This document shows, piece by piece, positions 1 through 10,296 of a DNA stretch of 64,000 nt. The DNA lies in assembly GCF_000027005.1 (NCBI RefSeq), contig NC_012966.1, positions 1,364,001 to 1,428,000 on the forward strand. The letters run 5' to 3'. The number at the start of each line of letters is the position of its first letter. Within the stretch, counting starts at the first letter, position 1. The notes under the pieces are model-generated. The model saw only the letters and a program-made list of their open reading frames with translations. It ran no database searches and had not been told where the DNA came from. This DNA comes from Komagataella phaffii GS115 (lineage: Eukaryota > Ascomycota > Pichiomycetes > Pichiales > Pichiaceae). The position numbers were made by a program, and so were the translations under genes.

Positions 1-810
1 CCAGGGTCACAACATCAGCAAATAGCACAACCACAATCACAGAGCCAACACCAGCAATCGCAACAGTCTCAATCAAGTGCTTCTAAAATTGTAGGTATAC
101 AGGAGTATCAGAAAGAGCTAATGATGCTTGAGAAACAGAACAAACAGCGTCATGACATGGCATGTAAGAAGGGAAGCGGGCATTTTTCTAACTTTGATCC
201 AATTCCAGAGCACACACCGCCCGAACCAAAATTTAATGTGAATGTAATGCTCCCTCCCCAGAACTCTGCAGTGGTCACGAAGAATACTCCCGGAACTTCA
301 CCTGGTACACAAACTCAAAACACTGCACATAGTACTGGTAACACTTCTGCGGGGTCTACACCAAATAATGTCGCACCTGTACGAAAGAAAAAGGAGCCAG
401 CTAAAAAGAAGGCAAAGAAAGCTACTGAGCCCCCGACTCCCACTACTCCACAGACTCCAATTGCAGCTAGGACACATCAAAACTCTACAGGCGGCATTCC
501 TGGTAATAATGCTGCTACTAAGCGACGAAAACGGGAGCCGCTGGTTGATCAAACTGTTTCACCTAACCTTAACGAAGCTTCCAAGTCAACAAAGACCGGA
601 AAAATTTCATCTCAAACTGACTTTACAGGTTCTGACAATGGATTCTTACAGGATTTTGGCGATGGAACTGGTCCTCCCACTGGAACCGATGATATGGAAT
701 TTGATTTTAACAGTTTTCTTAATAACGAAACTGGCGAACCTAATAGTTCAACCATTCATTTTGACAATGTATTCAATTGGGGAGAAGGTACCGAAGCCGG
801 AGATTTATAG
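1..810 (+). CDS. FLO8-like transcriptional activator, C-terminal part (gene starts before the window)
   Basis: The frame is open to the left edge, so only the last 269 codons are present. The visible part starts with a Gln/Ser/His-rich stretch, followed by QEYQKELMMLEKQNKQR, a short basic-hydrophobic block that resembles the segment following the low-complexity region in fungal Flo8/Som1-type (LisH) activators. A Pro/Thr-rich basic region with KKKEPAKKKAKK and KRRKRE, probably nuclear localisation signals, comes next. The end is acidic and aromatic (DDMEFDFNSFLN), as expected for an activation domain. Flo8-type proteins act with Mss11 on adhesion and filamentation genes. The LisH domain would lie upstream, so the family call is an inference from the end of the protein. 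It is convergent with ALG3, with 80 bp between stops. Confidence 0.5.
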   Translation, partial: PGSQHQQIAQPQSQSQHQQSQQSQSSASKIVGIQEYQKELMMLEKQNKQRHDMACKKGSGHFSNFDPIPEHTPPEPKFNVNVMLPPQNSAVVTKNTPGTSPGTQTQNTAHSTGNTSAGSTPNNVAPVRKKKEPAKKKAKKATEPPTPTTPQTPIAARTHQNSTGGIPGNNAATKRRKREPLVDQTVSPNLNEASKSTKTGKISSQTDFTGSDNGFLQDFGDGTGPPTGTDDMEFDFNSFLNNETGEPNSSTIHFDNVFNWGEGTEAGDL

Positions 811-890
811 ACATGAACCATTGTCATACTATATTAATTCATTTCAATTCTACGAATGTTTTTACCACCTTAATATTACTAATTGTAAAT

Positions 891-2318
891 TTATGTATTC
901 TTTTTTTCTGCAGGGACCGATTGAGAAGGAAATAACTGTTCGTTGGTAAAAATGAGAATCAGGATAAGTAGTAAGATAGATACCAACAACGCGGAACTTT
1001 GTTCTGTAGCTGGGAAAACCAACCAGCAATACTCGTGAGCGGCATAAACAATAATAGATGCTATAAAGTTCAGACGAGCCTTGTAAAGGAGATATGGCAA
1101 AGAGAACGCATACCAGCTTAGGAACTGGTAGTGTAAAGATCTTGCAAAAAGCACCCCTATTAAGTTGGTAGTAGCCATGACGGTGTAAACAAAATCTGGG
1201 CTTCTTTCTGGGTCGTTGATAATATTGGTTGGAGATAAGGTTGGCTTCCAAAATTTGAAAATGTCCAACACAAATCTACCAAGCGGTTTTCCAATGTTTT
1301 TAGGAGAGAGGAACTTGAGGATGAACAAGACTAACGTAATAATATGGAGAGCAAACAGGAGCTGGTGAAAATGGACATTGTTGAAAGTTTCTTGGCTCAA
1401 AAAGCGCCAATTAACCGTCCACTTATAAAGAAATTGGCGACTAAAGTCAAAAGCCTGTCTAAAGTAGGCAGAACGAATTTCATTTGCCTGATCATCATAG
1501 TGCAACGGTAAAATGAACGAATAACCGACTCCTACTTGCACCAATATCAAAACTAGAACAGGTGCCAAGGCTTTAATCAAATTTTCGTCACAAATGAGAT
1601 ATATGAGTAGTAGGAATGCTGGGAGGTATAGCAGCGCATTCATCTTTACAGAGATGGCTAAACTGTACGTATCTGCAGCAATCAGGGACAAGATAAATGG
1701 AATAGTTGTGCCATCTTTCCTCCAGTAACTTGCTTGTTGAAGGATGATTATAGTTGCCAACATCAAAAATGTTGTTAAACAGTCATTGAAGAGTCTCAAT
1801 ACAAATATTGAATGCAGTCTCTTGGACGCTACCAACAAAACAAAATAAACCGGAGGTATTTTCCCTAAGCCAGAGAAAAAGTAGGAGCTGATGGATAGTA
1901 ACAAGCAACCTAGGTATAACCAACCAAATGCTTGTTGAACGAAACTGACGTCTTCTCCACCATCACTGTACCACGAAAGTACTGAGTAAGCATGAACATG
2001 GCCGGCTGGGTAAACCAATGGACCGGTGTCACCAAATATGTTGCTATAATCTAATTCTCCTTGTCGAATTTTAAAGATTTGTTGCATATATGAAGAAAAA
2101 TCAATATCTGTGTAGGAAACAGTGCCAATGATCACCTTGATAACAATGGAATCAGCTAACCATAAAAGAGGTGCAACGAAGACACTAAAATCTGGGTTAA
2201 ATAAAACGTTTTGAATAAGAGCCACTAAATCACCGATAACATTTTTCAGCGTAAGCTTTGGCCTTTCAGCTGGCTCTATCGGAGGCATGGTAGGGATATG
2301 TTGTGAGGTAGAAACCAA
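891..2318 (-). CDS. ALG3: Dol-P-Man:Man5GlcNAc2-PP-dolichol alpha-1,3-mannosyltransferase
   Basis: Adds the first lumenal mannose (alpha-1,3) to the dolichol-linked Man5GlcNAc2 N-glycan precursor in the ER, using dolichol-phosphate mannose. The 475-aa product is strongly hydrophobic throughout with about ten membrane segments, as in GT-C glycosyltransferases. The first lumenal loop holds the acidic motif [10 protein letters not shown] (residues 69-78) and, further on, [13 protein letters not shown], the most conserved Alg3 signature. I recognise the protein as the Pichia pastoris Alg3 that is well known from glyco-engineering work. A second Met at codon 11 (2288, [10 protein letters not shown]) is an equally good start and is, I believe, the one used in the literature; the ten extra residues add no recognisable signal. 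It is divergent from MED18 with a 600-bp shared upstream region. Confidence 0.95.
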
Positions 2319-2919
2319 GCGAAGTATCGAGGGTTATCCAGATAATTACAGTAGCCAAGATAAGAATGAGAACAAAAGGAGATAAGGCAAATACGAGGGG
2401 AAATAAATAATTTGCCGTCATGGTCTGCTGGGGCCTTAGAAACCTATACTGTTAGGACAATCACTGTTGCGCTCAAAGTGTGCTTTTCGAAATAGTTGTA
2501 TCTGGTGTGTACGTTTATTTCTGTGAGATATTGGCTTGCACAGGATATTGCCACAACCTATATGTCTATAACTCTATACTACAATTTTTTCGTCTAATAC
2601 AATCTCAGGTCTGATTCATGCTTGGGAGAGTTTCCAAGCATTTCAGTTGTGCTAGACAAAGATTATCAATATTCTTTTTGAATCTGACCGGGTTTTTCCG
2701 TTCTTTCATCCAACTGAAAAAATAATTATCGCCCGTAGGCAACTGGTCATTGACGAAATTCGTCACCAGCAGCCCAGATTCATTAATCATAAAGCTGTGT
2801 ATAGCCTTAAGTTATAGGGAACATTAAGGCTGAGGCACAAAATATCAACTGCCTTCGGTCTGATAATTCGAAGCACTTCTCGAAATCCTGTATCCAAGCC
2901 AGCCCAGTCACTTAATTAT
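2319..2919. other. Intergenic region between divergent ALG3 and MED18
   Basis: About 600 bp hold the upstream regions of ALG3 (leftward) and MED18 (rightward). The sequence is A/T-rich, with no tRNA, no long repeat and no canonical TATA element that I could place with confidence. A 61-codon open frame on the minus strand (2605-2790) resembles nothing I know and is not called as a gene. Confidence 0.6.
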
Positions 2920-3848
2920 ATGGTACAACAGGTGTCTCTGGTATCTAGAATCCAAGAGTCTCAACTGCAGTTGATCTTGGAGACGTTGAAGTCTCTAACG
3001 GGTATGGTGCCCGCAAGGCTCTCAACTTATACTGTTATTTTAACTCCAAAGTTTCCTTATAGTCCTGAGTTCCAGACTGGAAAAGTCAACCAAATCGAAC
3101 AATACAAGATGAGAATGTCCACCGAATGGAAACAGGACGTTGAGGATCCTATTGATAACACAATTGAATTAAAAGACTTTGAATTGTTTAATAAGAAACA
3201 TCTTGAAGCTCTTAATAAGGAAAATCGTATATGGACCCTTCAAATATCGGACGTTCCTTTGGCAGGAAAAAGAGCCGTTTCTTCACAGACACTCTACGAG
3301 TCTACTATATGTAGCACGGATGATGTGGTTGGATATTTAGATGAGCTAGGATACATGCCTGAAACCCAATTTTGGACTCATGGTTACAAGTTCTACAGAA
3401 ACGATATAGTCATTGCAATCTACCGAGTCTTTATGAAACAGAAACAGGAAAGTGCTCCAAATTCCAAAGAAAATACCGCTGCAGCAACTAATGGATCTAC
3501 CAGATCAGATACTGCTATCGAATCTAAGAATACTGACGGTATGAAAATTGAGCTGGACATGGACATAGATATGAAGATGGATGTAGATTCTAATCCAGAG
3601 AGTAATCTGGAGACCAAAGAGGAAACGATAGAACCAGAGACTAGGCTAGAGCTCATTGACAAAAGTAGAGAGTTTTTATCAAAGCATACGTGAATGTAGC
3701 TAAGATGAGTGATGTTGAGAACTTGTCAAGGGCTACTTCGCTGTTGGAACATCTGAAATCAGAATTAGAGGGGTTGATTGAATTCTCCATCCCTAATAGA
3801 GCATCAATGGATAGTAGAATTGGTTCCAGACTCGCTAGTAGCATATAG
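2920..3848 (+). CDS. MED18: Mediator head subunit Med18/Srb5, reading frame interrupted near the 3' end
   Basis: Subunit of the Mediator head module, which with Med20 contacts RNA polymerase II and TBP. The main frame (2920-3693) begins MVQQVSL, like yeast Srb5, and has the conserved WTLQISDVP block at residues 105-113. An acidic Lys/Asp/Met-rich linker occupies about residues 173-245. The frame then ends prematurely after FLSKHT. The missing conserved end lies directly downstream one frame back (from about 3678, reading IKAYVNVAK to the stop at 3846-3848) and contains IPNRASMDSRI, the counterpart of the Srb5 C-terminal VPDRQSMDSRV. The break falls at the T5 run 3673-3677, and one additional T would join the frames. 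A spliced explanation fits poorly: no donor matches the required phase. S. cerevisiae SRB5 sits next to NOP7, GTF1 and PCP1, as here. Confidence 0.88.
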
Positions 3849-3977
3849 TGTGCTAATATCATTTACCGGATAGTAGTTACCGACATCAGACATCTCCTTC
3901 TCGGTCTTTAGAATCGTGAAATCTTGCATCTACTCTAGTTAAAACTATCTCAGGTTTTTCCGTATCCGAATCGTTCC

Positions 3978-4916
3978 ATGAAGGTTGGCCCTAGCTTTTT
4001 TCTTGGAAATATTGGAGTCTTTGGACCAAGAGTTATGGCTTCTAAGCCTTTCTTATCTCCGGCTTTTAACAATGCCTTCAAAAGGATCACAGTTCAATCA
4101 TCATCTCTAGTAACTAAGATACCCAAGATTAACCTTAGAAATTTCGCCACCTTCAACCAATTGAGAATGTCTGGATCTAGCTGGTCAAGAGGAAGTAACT
4201 TTTCCAACTTAAAAACAGCAGCTTTGTTCTCTTTGGTGTTCTGTGTCGGTACTACATTTGCCACTCCATATCTAATGAAGTATACCCCACTGGCGATTTT
4301 CAATAAGAACCCAAGTTTGCTTGTGTACAGTTTGATTGGAATCAATGCTGCTGTTTTTGCTCTTTGGAAGGCGCCTCAATACTGGAGGGTCCTCAGTCGT
4401 TATGGTCTTTTGGAGAAAGATGCTAGGTTCAATAAATGGTCAATGATTGGATCTGCTTTTTCCCATCAAGACTTCTGGCACATTGGTATGAACATGCTAG
4501 CGTTGTACAGTTTTGGGACAACAGTAGCCAGCTATGTTGGTGCTTCCAACTTTTTAATTATGTACCTCAATGGTGCTGTTCTTTCATCACTTGCCTCATT
4601 AGCCTACCCGGTACTGGCGGGTGTTTCGTCTATGGGCGCTAGTCTCGGTGCTTCAGGTGCTTTATTTGCTATCTTGGGCTCATTTTCATATTTGTTTCCT
4701 TACGCAAAAATTCTTTTATTTGTGTTCCCTATCCCGGGTGGTGCTTGGATTGCATTCTTGGCTTCTATAGGATGGAACGTTTGTGGATGTGTGTTCAGAT
4801 GGGGATCGTTTGATTATGCTGCCCATCTTGGAGGTTCCCTTGTCGGTATTTTCTATGGTTGGTTGATTGATCAACGTAGAAAGGAGTTCAAGAAGAATAC
4901 CAGAACTGTATGGTGA
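3978..4916 (+). CDS. PCP1: Mitochondrial rhomboid protease
   Basis: Intramembrane serine protease of the mitochondrial inner membrane; in yeast it cleaves Mgm1 and Ccp1 and so controls fusion and haem peroxidase maturation. The 312-aa product has a basic, Ser-rich presequence (about residues 1-75) and then at least six hydrophobic segments. The catalytic serine is in GASGALF (Ser226) and the catalytic histidine in AAHLGG (His283), with a conserved HxxxN-type stretch, HIGMNMLAL, at 168-176. Length and order match the PARL/Pcp1 group. The Met at codon 20 is another possible start but the first gives a normal presequence. It is convergent with GTF1, with 66 bp between stops. Confidence 0.95.
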   Translation: MKVGPSFFLGNIGVFGPRVMASKPFLSPAFNNAFKRITVQSSSLVTKIPKINLRNFATFNQLRMSGSSWSRGSNFSNLKTAALFSLVFCVGTTFATPYLMKYTPLAIFNKNPSLLVYSLIGINAAVFALWKAPQYWRVLSRYGLLEKDARFNKWSMIGSAFSHQDFWHIGMNMLALYSFGTTVASYVGASNFLIMYLNGAVLSSLASLAYPVLAGVSSMGASLGASGALFAILGSFSYLFPYAKILLFVFPIPGGAWIAFLASIGWNVCGCVFRWGSFDYAAHLGGSLVGIFYGWLIDQRRKEFKKNTRTVW

Positions 4917-4982
4917 ACAGTTTGAACGCTAGAGATGGTATTGTTGCAGAGTATAGTATCACTATGTACATATTTATTATTT

Positions 4983-5441
4983 TCATTCTTTACCTAATTT
5001 TTCATTGACAACATAGAAGCCTTCTGATTTAACTGAAGCCAGGTCTAAAGGATTCCATTGCCCTGTTTCACCCTTCTTTGAACTCTGTCTAAGTTCACCA
5101 GTAGCGTTACGAATATCTTGAAATTTCAGAGGAGAATGTTGAGTTTCAATCAAATCAAACTCCTTGCATTCTATCTCCTGTAGTTTGTTCATCATGGTCA
5201 GTTGTGCATTAAGGTCATTTAGTAGTTGTCTTTCCTTTCCAGCGTCTAAGTCCGTGGACAACCCAGATAGCTGGAGAAGCCTGTGAAGTTTGGGTGTATC
5301 AATTTCCAAGGATTTCTGTGAGCCCTTCAAAAGGGTTTTTGTGTCCCATGTAGGTTTTTTCAAGTACTCCTTGATCTGCTCTAAACTTTGAAACTTTTGA
5401 CCCACCCTGGAGCTGTAATTCCTCACAGCTGTCCTGAACAT
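4983..5441 (-). CDS. GTF1: Glutamyl-tRNA(Gln) amidotransferase subunit F, mitochondrial
   Basis: Third subunit of the yeast mitochondrial GatFAB complex, which converts Glu-tRNA(Gln) to Gln-tRNA(Gln) for mitochondrial translation. The 152-aa product starts with a short basic presequence (MFRTAVRNYSSRVGQK) and then shows the family pattern: a helical hairpin (SLEQIKEYLKKPTW), a LLQLSGLSTD block and the C-terminal WNPLDLASVKSEGFYVV motif. The subunit is specific to yeasts and poorly conserved, so the call rests on these blocks plus position: in S. cerevisiae GTF1 lies between PCP1 and NOP7, exactly as here. The divergent neighbour is NOP7. Confidence 0.87.
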   Translation of the reverse strand: MFRTAVRNYSSRVGQKFQSLEQIKEYLKKPTWDTKTLLKGSQKSLEIDTPKLHRLLQLSGLSTDLDAGKERQLLNDLNAQLTMMNKLQEIECKEFDLIETQHSPLKFQDIRNATGELRQSSKKGETGQWNPLDLASVKSEGFYVVNEKLGKE

Positions 5442-5781
5442 GTAGGATGCTAAATGAGTAGTAACTGATGCGCGCGATAGTCTAGTGCCTAGATGCCTGT
5501 TACGTAAGACGAATAACTCAAAAGTTTATATGTTAAGATCAGTTCCATCTTCAAAACTGTACTCTTAATCTTAGAGGTAAAGTACGACGAAATGGAAATT
5601 TTTACGTATTTGTTGATATACTAGCTCATCATCTTTTTTTGTTCTACGTTTTGGTCAATTATGCCTACTCTAAGTATTTCCATACTATTCTTCCGGGTAA
5701 CCTCATCGTAAAATTTTTTTGAATCTCCTAATAAATTTTCATTTCAGTATTGTTCTTTCTCTTAGCAAATCAATAAACTAG
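5442..5781. other. Intergenic region, divergent GTF1 and NOP7 promoters
   Basis: A 340-bp bidirectional upstream region rich in short T runs. It holds the NOP7 PAC/RRPE-like pair described separately and a second CTCATC (core of PAC on the other strand) about 100-150 bp upstream of NOP7. No RNA gene or further open frame was recognised. Confidence 0.6.
5702..5720 (-). promoter_or_regulatory. PAC-like plus RRPE-like elements upstream of NOP7
   Basis: CTCATCG (5702-5708), the reverse of CGATGAG, matches the PAC core. It is followed two bases later by A4T7 (5710-5720), resembling RRPE. The pair lies about 60-80 bp before the NOP7 start. In S. cerevisiae PAC is bound by Dot6/Tod6 and RRPE by Stb3, and both mark ribosome-biogenesis genes. 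Function here is inferred. Confidence 0.55.
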
Positions 5782-7533
5782 ATGGGTGGAACTGTAACAA
5801 GGAAATACAAATCCGGTAGTGCCGTTGATTTCATCACCAGAGCAAATGCAATCAAGAAACTTCAAGTTTCTCTGGCCGACTTCCGTCGTTTGTGCATCTT
5901 CAAGGGAATCTACCCTAGGGAACCCAAGAACACCAGGCAAGCCAACAAAGGTTCTTCAGCTCCTACCACTTTCTACTATACTAAGGAGATTGAATACTTG
6001 ATGCATGATCCTATCTTGCGTAAATTCAGAGAACAGAAGACTTTTGCAAAGAAGCTGAAGAGACTTCTAGGAAGAGGTGATCTGGATGACGCAAAGAGAT
6101 TGGAGTCTAGAAGACCTAAGTACAAGTTGGATCATGTAATCAGGGAAAGATATCCAACTTTCATGGACTCTCTTCGTGATTTGGACGATGCTCTTAACAT
6201 GTTGTTTCTTTTCAGCAATATGCCAGCTAATGACAAAGTTGGTTCCAATGTGACGAAACAAGCTGAAAAACTTTGCAACCAGTGGTTGGCTTACCTAGCA
6301 AAGGAGAGACTCGTTAGAAAAGTTTTTGTCTCTATCAAGGGTGTTTACTACTCTGCGATTGTTAAAGGTCAAGAGATCCGTTGGTTGGTGCCTTTCAAGT
6401 TCCCCCAGAACATTCCAACCGAGGTCGACCTAAAAATCATGCTCACCTTCTTGGAATTTTATTCCACTTTATTGACCTTTGTTTTATACAAGCTCTATAC
6501 CGACAGTAACCTAGTTTATCCTCCAAACATTGACCCGACTACTTTAAAAACAGTTGGAGGTATTTCAACTTATGTCTTAGATCAAAAGGACGGAGCTCAA
6601 TCTCTGGTTGGCGACCTCAAGGATACCAAGCAAGAAGGAACTCAATTGAGTAAAGACGAACTTTCCAAAGCCTTGGCTGCAGATAACCAGGCTGAGGAAA
6701 CTGAAGCTCAAGAAGAAGTTGAAGAAGAGAACGTAGAAGAAGCTTCGCTAGACAAATTTGAAGACACAAGCAAGAACGCTGGAGACAAATTGGAGCAGCC
6801 ATTGGAATTCAACAATGCTACTTCTAATTTATTCCAGAACTTTATTTTCTTCGTTGGACGTGAAGTTCCTTTGGATATTTTGGAGTTTTTAATTGTGTCA
6901 TGCGGTGGTAAAGTCGTTTCTGAAGTTGCTCTAGATGTTGTTGGAGCTTCTAATTATGATCTCTCTAAGGTCACTCACCAAATTTCTGATAGACCAAAGA
7001 TCTCTAAGAAGGTTCAAGGAAGAATTTATATTCAACCTCAATGGGTTTTTGATTCCATCAACAAGGCCACTTTGTTGAATGAGTCTGATTATGCTCCGGG
7101 AGAAACTTTGCCGCCACATCTTTCACCATGGGGAGACTCTGGTAGTTATGATCCTGAGGCTCCAGTTGCAGAGGATGAGTTATCTTCGCAAGAAGAAGAA
7201 GGAGAAGAGGAGGTTGAAGAAGGTTCCGAAGAAGACGAAGATTTGGTTGCTCAAAATGAATTAGAATTGGAGGCTGCTGGAAAATACACCGATGCAGGCA
7301 AGGAATCTAAGAAGGAGAAAGAGAAGAAGGACAAGAACATCAAAAAGAAGATTGAGAAGGAAGAAAAGGAACAAGAGGAAATGAAGAAGTTTTTGATCTC
7401 CAACAGGAAACGTAAAGTATACGAAAATATTAAGGACGAAGCTGATAGAGAAGAGAAGAGACAAAAGGACCTTAAAAGAAAGAAGATTCAACTTCAAAAG
7501 TCTAAGAACCAGCCCAAAGAAGCTGATAGCTAA
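5782..7533 (+). CDS. NOP7: Pescadillo homolog, PeBoW/Nop7 complex subunit
   Basis: Nucleolar 60S assembly factor; with Erb1 and Ytm1 it is needed for 27S pre-rRNA processing, and it is also linked to replication. The 583-aa product starts with the conserved Pescadillo N-terminal domain ([32 protein letters not shown]). A BRCT domain occupies about residues 347-445 (ending near [11 protein letters not shown]). Long Glu-rich and Lys/Glu-rich coiled-coil stretches make up the C-terminal quarter, as in yeast Nop7. Length and domain order are normal. The upstream region has PAC-like and RRPE-like elements, in keeping with ribosome-biogenesis co-regulation. Confidence 0.97.
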   Translation: MGGTVTRKYKSGSAVDFITRANAIKKLQVSLADFRRLCIFKGIYPREPKNTRQANKGSSAPTTFYYTKEIEYLMHDPILRKFREQKTFAKKLKRLLGRGDLDDAKRLESRRPKYKLDHVIRERYPTFMDSLRDLDDALNMLFLFSNMPANDKVGSNVTKQAEKLCNQWLAYLAKERLVRKVFVSIKGVYYSAIVKGQEIRWLVPFKFPQNIPTEVDLKIMLTFLEFYSTLLTFVLYKLYTDSNLVYPPNIDPTTLKTVGGISTYVLDQKDGAQSLVGDLKDTKQEGTQLSKDELSKALAADNQAEETEAQEEVEEENVEEASLDKFEDTSKNAGDKLEQPLEFNNATSNLFQNFIFFVGREVPLDILEFLIVSCGGKVVSEVALDVVGASNYDLSKVTHQISDRPKISKKVQGRIYIQPQWVFDSINKATLLNESDYAPGETLPPHLSPWGDSGSYDPEAPVAEDELSSQEEEGEEEVEEGSEEDEDLVAQNELELEAAGKYTDAGKESKKEKEKKDKNIKKKIEKEEKEQEEMKKFLISNRKRKVYENIKDEADREEKRQKDLKRKKIQLQKSKNQPKEADS

Positions 7534-7609
7534 TAGCATTTTGTACCATAGAATAAATTAAGTTTCTATTTTTTTGATAGGCGTAACATTACTACAGTTG
7601 ATTGATGAC

Positions 7610-10115
7610 TTACAAACCTTCGAACTCATCGGTCTCGTCAAAGTCCAATCGTTTTCTACCTGTACCTTGAAGCGAAGCTAATTCTCTGGAAGCAACTTGT
7701 TTCTGGACTTTCTTGGTCATCCTTTCAATCTCTTCCTCCGCATTTTCCGCATCCTGTTGAGCATACTCCATGACCAATCTACGACCTAACAAATGTACAC
7801 CTTGCAGTTGGTCCATGGCTTGTTCGGCCTCCTTGAGTAAAGAAAATTCAACAAAGGCAAAACCTCTGGCCGAACTGTCGAATTTTTTGGGCACTCTTGC
7901 AGATTTGAGATGACCAAAGGAACTGAATAACTCCACAATATCTTTTCTAGTAGCTTCGAATGGTAAATTCTTAATGATAATTTTACTTGTTTTACTGGAC
8001 CTAGCTTTCTTCTCGTTTGTTCCAGATTTTCTATGAGAGAGTTTCAATTGCAACCTGTGTCCATCTAATGGCTTTCCGTCTAGAGTTGAAATTGCCAGTT
8101 CAGCTTGCTCCTTCGTTCTGAACTCAACAAACCCAAAACCCATGGATAAGGTCTTGCCCGGATTCTTCGCATCAGGTTTCGTCTTAACAGTGGCCACAGT
8201 AAAACCTTCTAGAGGCTTAAACGTATCCGTCAGTGTTTGGACAGTTGTGCTGAAACTTAGATTTTTAACGAATACAGAAACAGTTGGTCCTGATGGAGTT
8301 AAAGCTTCATCAGATTTGTCAGTGTCCAAAAGATCACCACCCGTAGCTTTGACTTCCTTCCCTTCTTTCTTTTCAGCAACATCTGGAGCCTCATTAGAGT
8401 TTGGATCTCTAGTGAACAGACCTGTAGGGCCTTTCTCCAAATATATGATCGATTTCTTGAACCTTCTGTAGGCCAGCTTGGTGAATGCCGATCTTCCAGA
8501 TGGGGCATCACGAAATTCAACAACGGCAATGGTCCCGGCAGGAGGCATCAAAACTCGTTTTAACTCTCCATATTGGGCAAAAAGATCAGTAATTTCGTCC
8601 AGAGATGTACCATAAGGGAAATTTTTTACCAGAATGACTTTGTCGTCTCTTTCCTTCGTGTCAAATTTTGTCAAATCAACGCCTTTAGATTCGAAATACT
8701 TTCTGACATCCCCAATTACATGGGCTTCAGCAAGTGCCTGTTTCACAGCAGAGCTACTATTCTGAGGATCAATCAATTCTGTCTTTGAGATTCCTAGCTT
8801 GTCAGCCACAGACGACAGTACAGCATCATTGTTCATGTACAGGGAATTCCAGCTGAACACACTTTTTGAAGCGTCAACTTTCTTTTTCAATTCTCGTTGC
8901 TTTTTTAAGGGCAGGTTCTTAATGTCAAACTCATCCAATCTATGGTCTTTTTTGGGTTGAGCAGGAAGAATGTGAAGAAGTCTTCCTTGGAAAATTTGTT
9001 TATCAAGGGACTTGTAAGCCTCAAGAGCCTGTTCGGGATCTTGAAATTTGACATAAACAAACCCTTTTGAAGCTCCAGTTCTGGTATCAATGGCTACGTG
9101 GACTTCATCCAATTCTCCGTATGTTGAAAATAATTGCCTAAACTCTGCTTCAGTAGCTGTGTAGGAGATGTTTCTTACGAACAGCCTGCCAGTTTGAGAA
9201 ATGATTTTAATGTTTTGATCTTCTTCAGATTCTTCTTCTTGGACAATTTCTGTCTGCTGTTGACTAGAAGTTTGACCGTCTTGTGACTGTGTTGCTGTTG
9301 TTTCCTCCTCGTCGTGCCCTGGCCTCTTGTGTTCTGTGTCTTTGGTTCCATTTTGTTCTTTGTGGGAAGGGTTATCGCTCATTCTTTTTCGTCTCTGAAT
9401 TAGCCATTCCAAATCAGTCATACTATCATCTGCAGGTGCTACTTCACTAAGAGGAATCATCTCTTCCTCCTCCTCCGACTCATTGTCTTCGTTTGATTTT
9501 TGGAAGTCATCATAGTCGTCATCACTGGCATGATCTGAAACATTAGGGTCATGCTGAGCACTATCTGTGGTAGGCTCTGATTTATCCCTTTTGGCTAGAG
9601 CTTCTACCAATGCTTCATTAGTTGGTCCACCTTCTCCAGAAACGGCAGAGTTATCAGCCCAGGTTTGTGTTTGACTACCTGGTCTCAGAGCATTCATGAA
9701 ATCTCTCAATTTGTGATCTTTAGCAATCTGTTCGTCAATTTCCCTGATTGGATTGGTCTTGTTCTTTTTCATAGGTGCTTCTTCCAATCTCTTTAATTTT
9801 TCTTTCAGTATCTTTGATCCTGTCCTCGGCCAGTCTTTTTTTTGCTTTGAAACTGAGCGGAACATTAGAATCTGCAAAAGTAACTGCCAACTCAACAGAT
9901 ATTCTGGCTGTATCAATGAAACTATCGTTGTAGTAAGAAGCGGCTTTTTCTGCATCTTCAGCGTTTTTATAACCGATGAAAGCAAATCGCCTTGATTCAC
10001 CAAATCGATTTTTCATAAGTTTGACATCAGAGACGTCTCCCTGCTTAGAGAAATAAGCCTTTAACTTATCCTCCGTATAGTACTTTGGTAGCCCTTTCAC
10101 AATTAGTCTTGACAT
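7610..10115 (-). CDS. MRD1: Mrd1, five-RRM pre-rRNA processing factor, reading frame interrupted near the 5' end
   Basis: Binds 35S pre-rRNA and is needed for 18S rRNA production. Five RRMs are recognisable: RRM1 begins SRLIVKGLPKYYT at the N-terminus; the others begin GRLFVRNIS, DKVILVKNFPYG, VSVFVKNLSFS and SKIIIKNLPFEAT. Acidic linkers lie between the first two. The start (MSRLIVKG, 10115) and RRM1 are in one frame and everything from about residue 105 onward is in another, with the join at 9797-9805. On the coding strand this is GAAAGAAAAAT, and one A fewer restores a sequence (DTEEKLKRLEE) resembling the same helix in S. cerevisiae Mrd1. A single-base length error in an A run is the simplest reading. 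The rest is full length, ending KRLDFDETDEFEGL. Confidence 0.93.
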
Positions 10116-10161
10116 CAGTTAGTGAAAAGTTAAGTTTAGAGTCTGATTTTTATACCATAGA

Positions 10162-10187
10162 TTTTTTTTATTTTTTTTTTTTTTTTT
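10162..10187. repeat. Poly(dT) tract in the MRD1/MUM3 divergent promoter
   Basis: T8, one A, then T17 form an almost pure 26-bp T tract between two divergent genes, 47 bp from the MRD1 start and about 110 bp from the MUM3-like start. Such poly(dA:dT) tracts exclude nucleosomes in yeast promoters. The exact length is the kind of call that sequencing gets wrong. Confidence 0.75.
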
Positions 10188-10296
10188 GTAGGGCACAACA
10201 GAATCTTGTAATGGGCTAGTACATATTGAGCCGCATACAAAACCATCAGTCTACAAATACAAAGTGTACCGACAACCTTTTTAACCTGACGGACTG

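Noticed and set aside
2605..2790. 61-codon minus-strand open frame upstream of MED18
   Set aside because: Resembles no family I know, has no clear intron signals to an upstream exon and lies in a divergent promoter; ORFs of this size arise by chance in such DNA.
3420..3680. Intron in MED18 instead of a frame break
   Set aside because: The only good donor-like GTATGA (3539-3544) leaves the wrong phase, there is no TACTAAC-like branch site and the intervening sequence is a continuous acidic linker in frame.
7261..7539. 92-codon hydrophobic open frame opposite the NOP7 tail
   Set aside because: Lys/Glu-rich coding sequence reads as Leu/Phe-rich on the other strand; it is a shadow.
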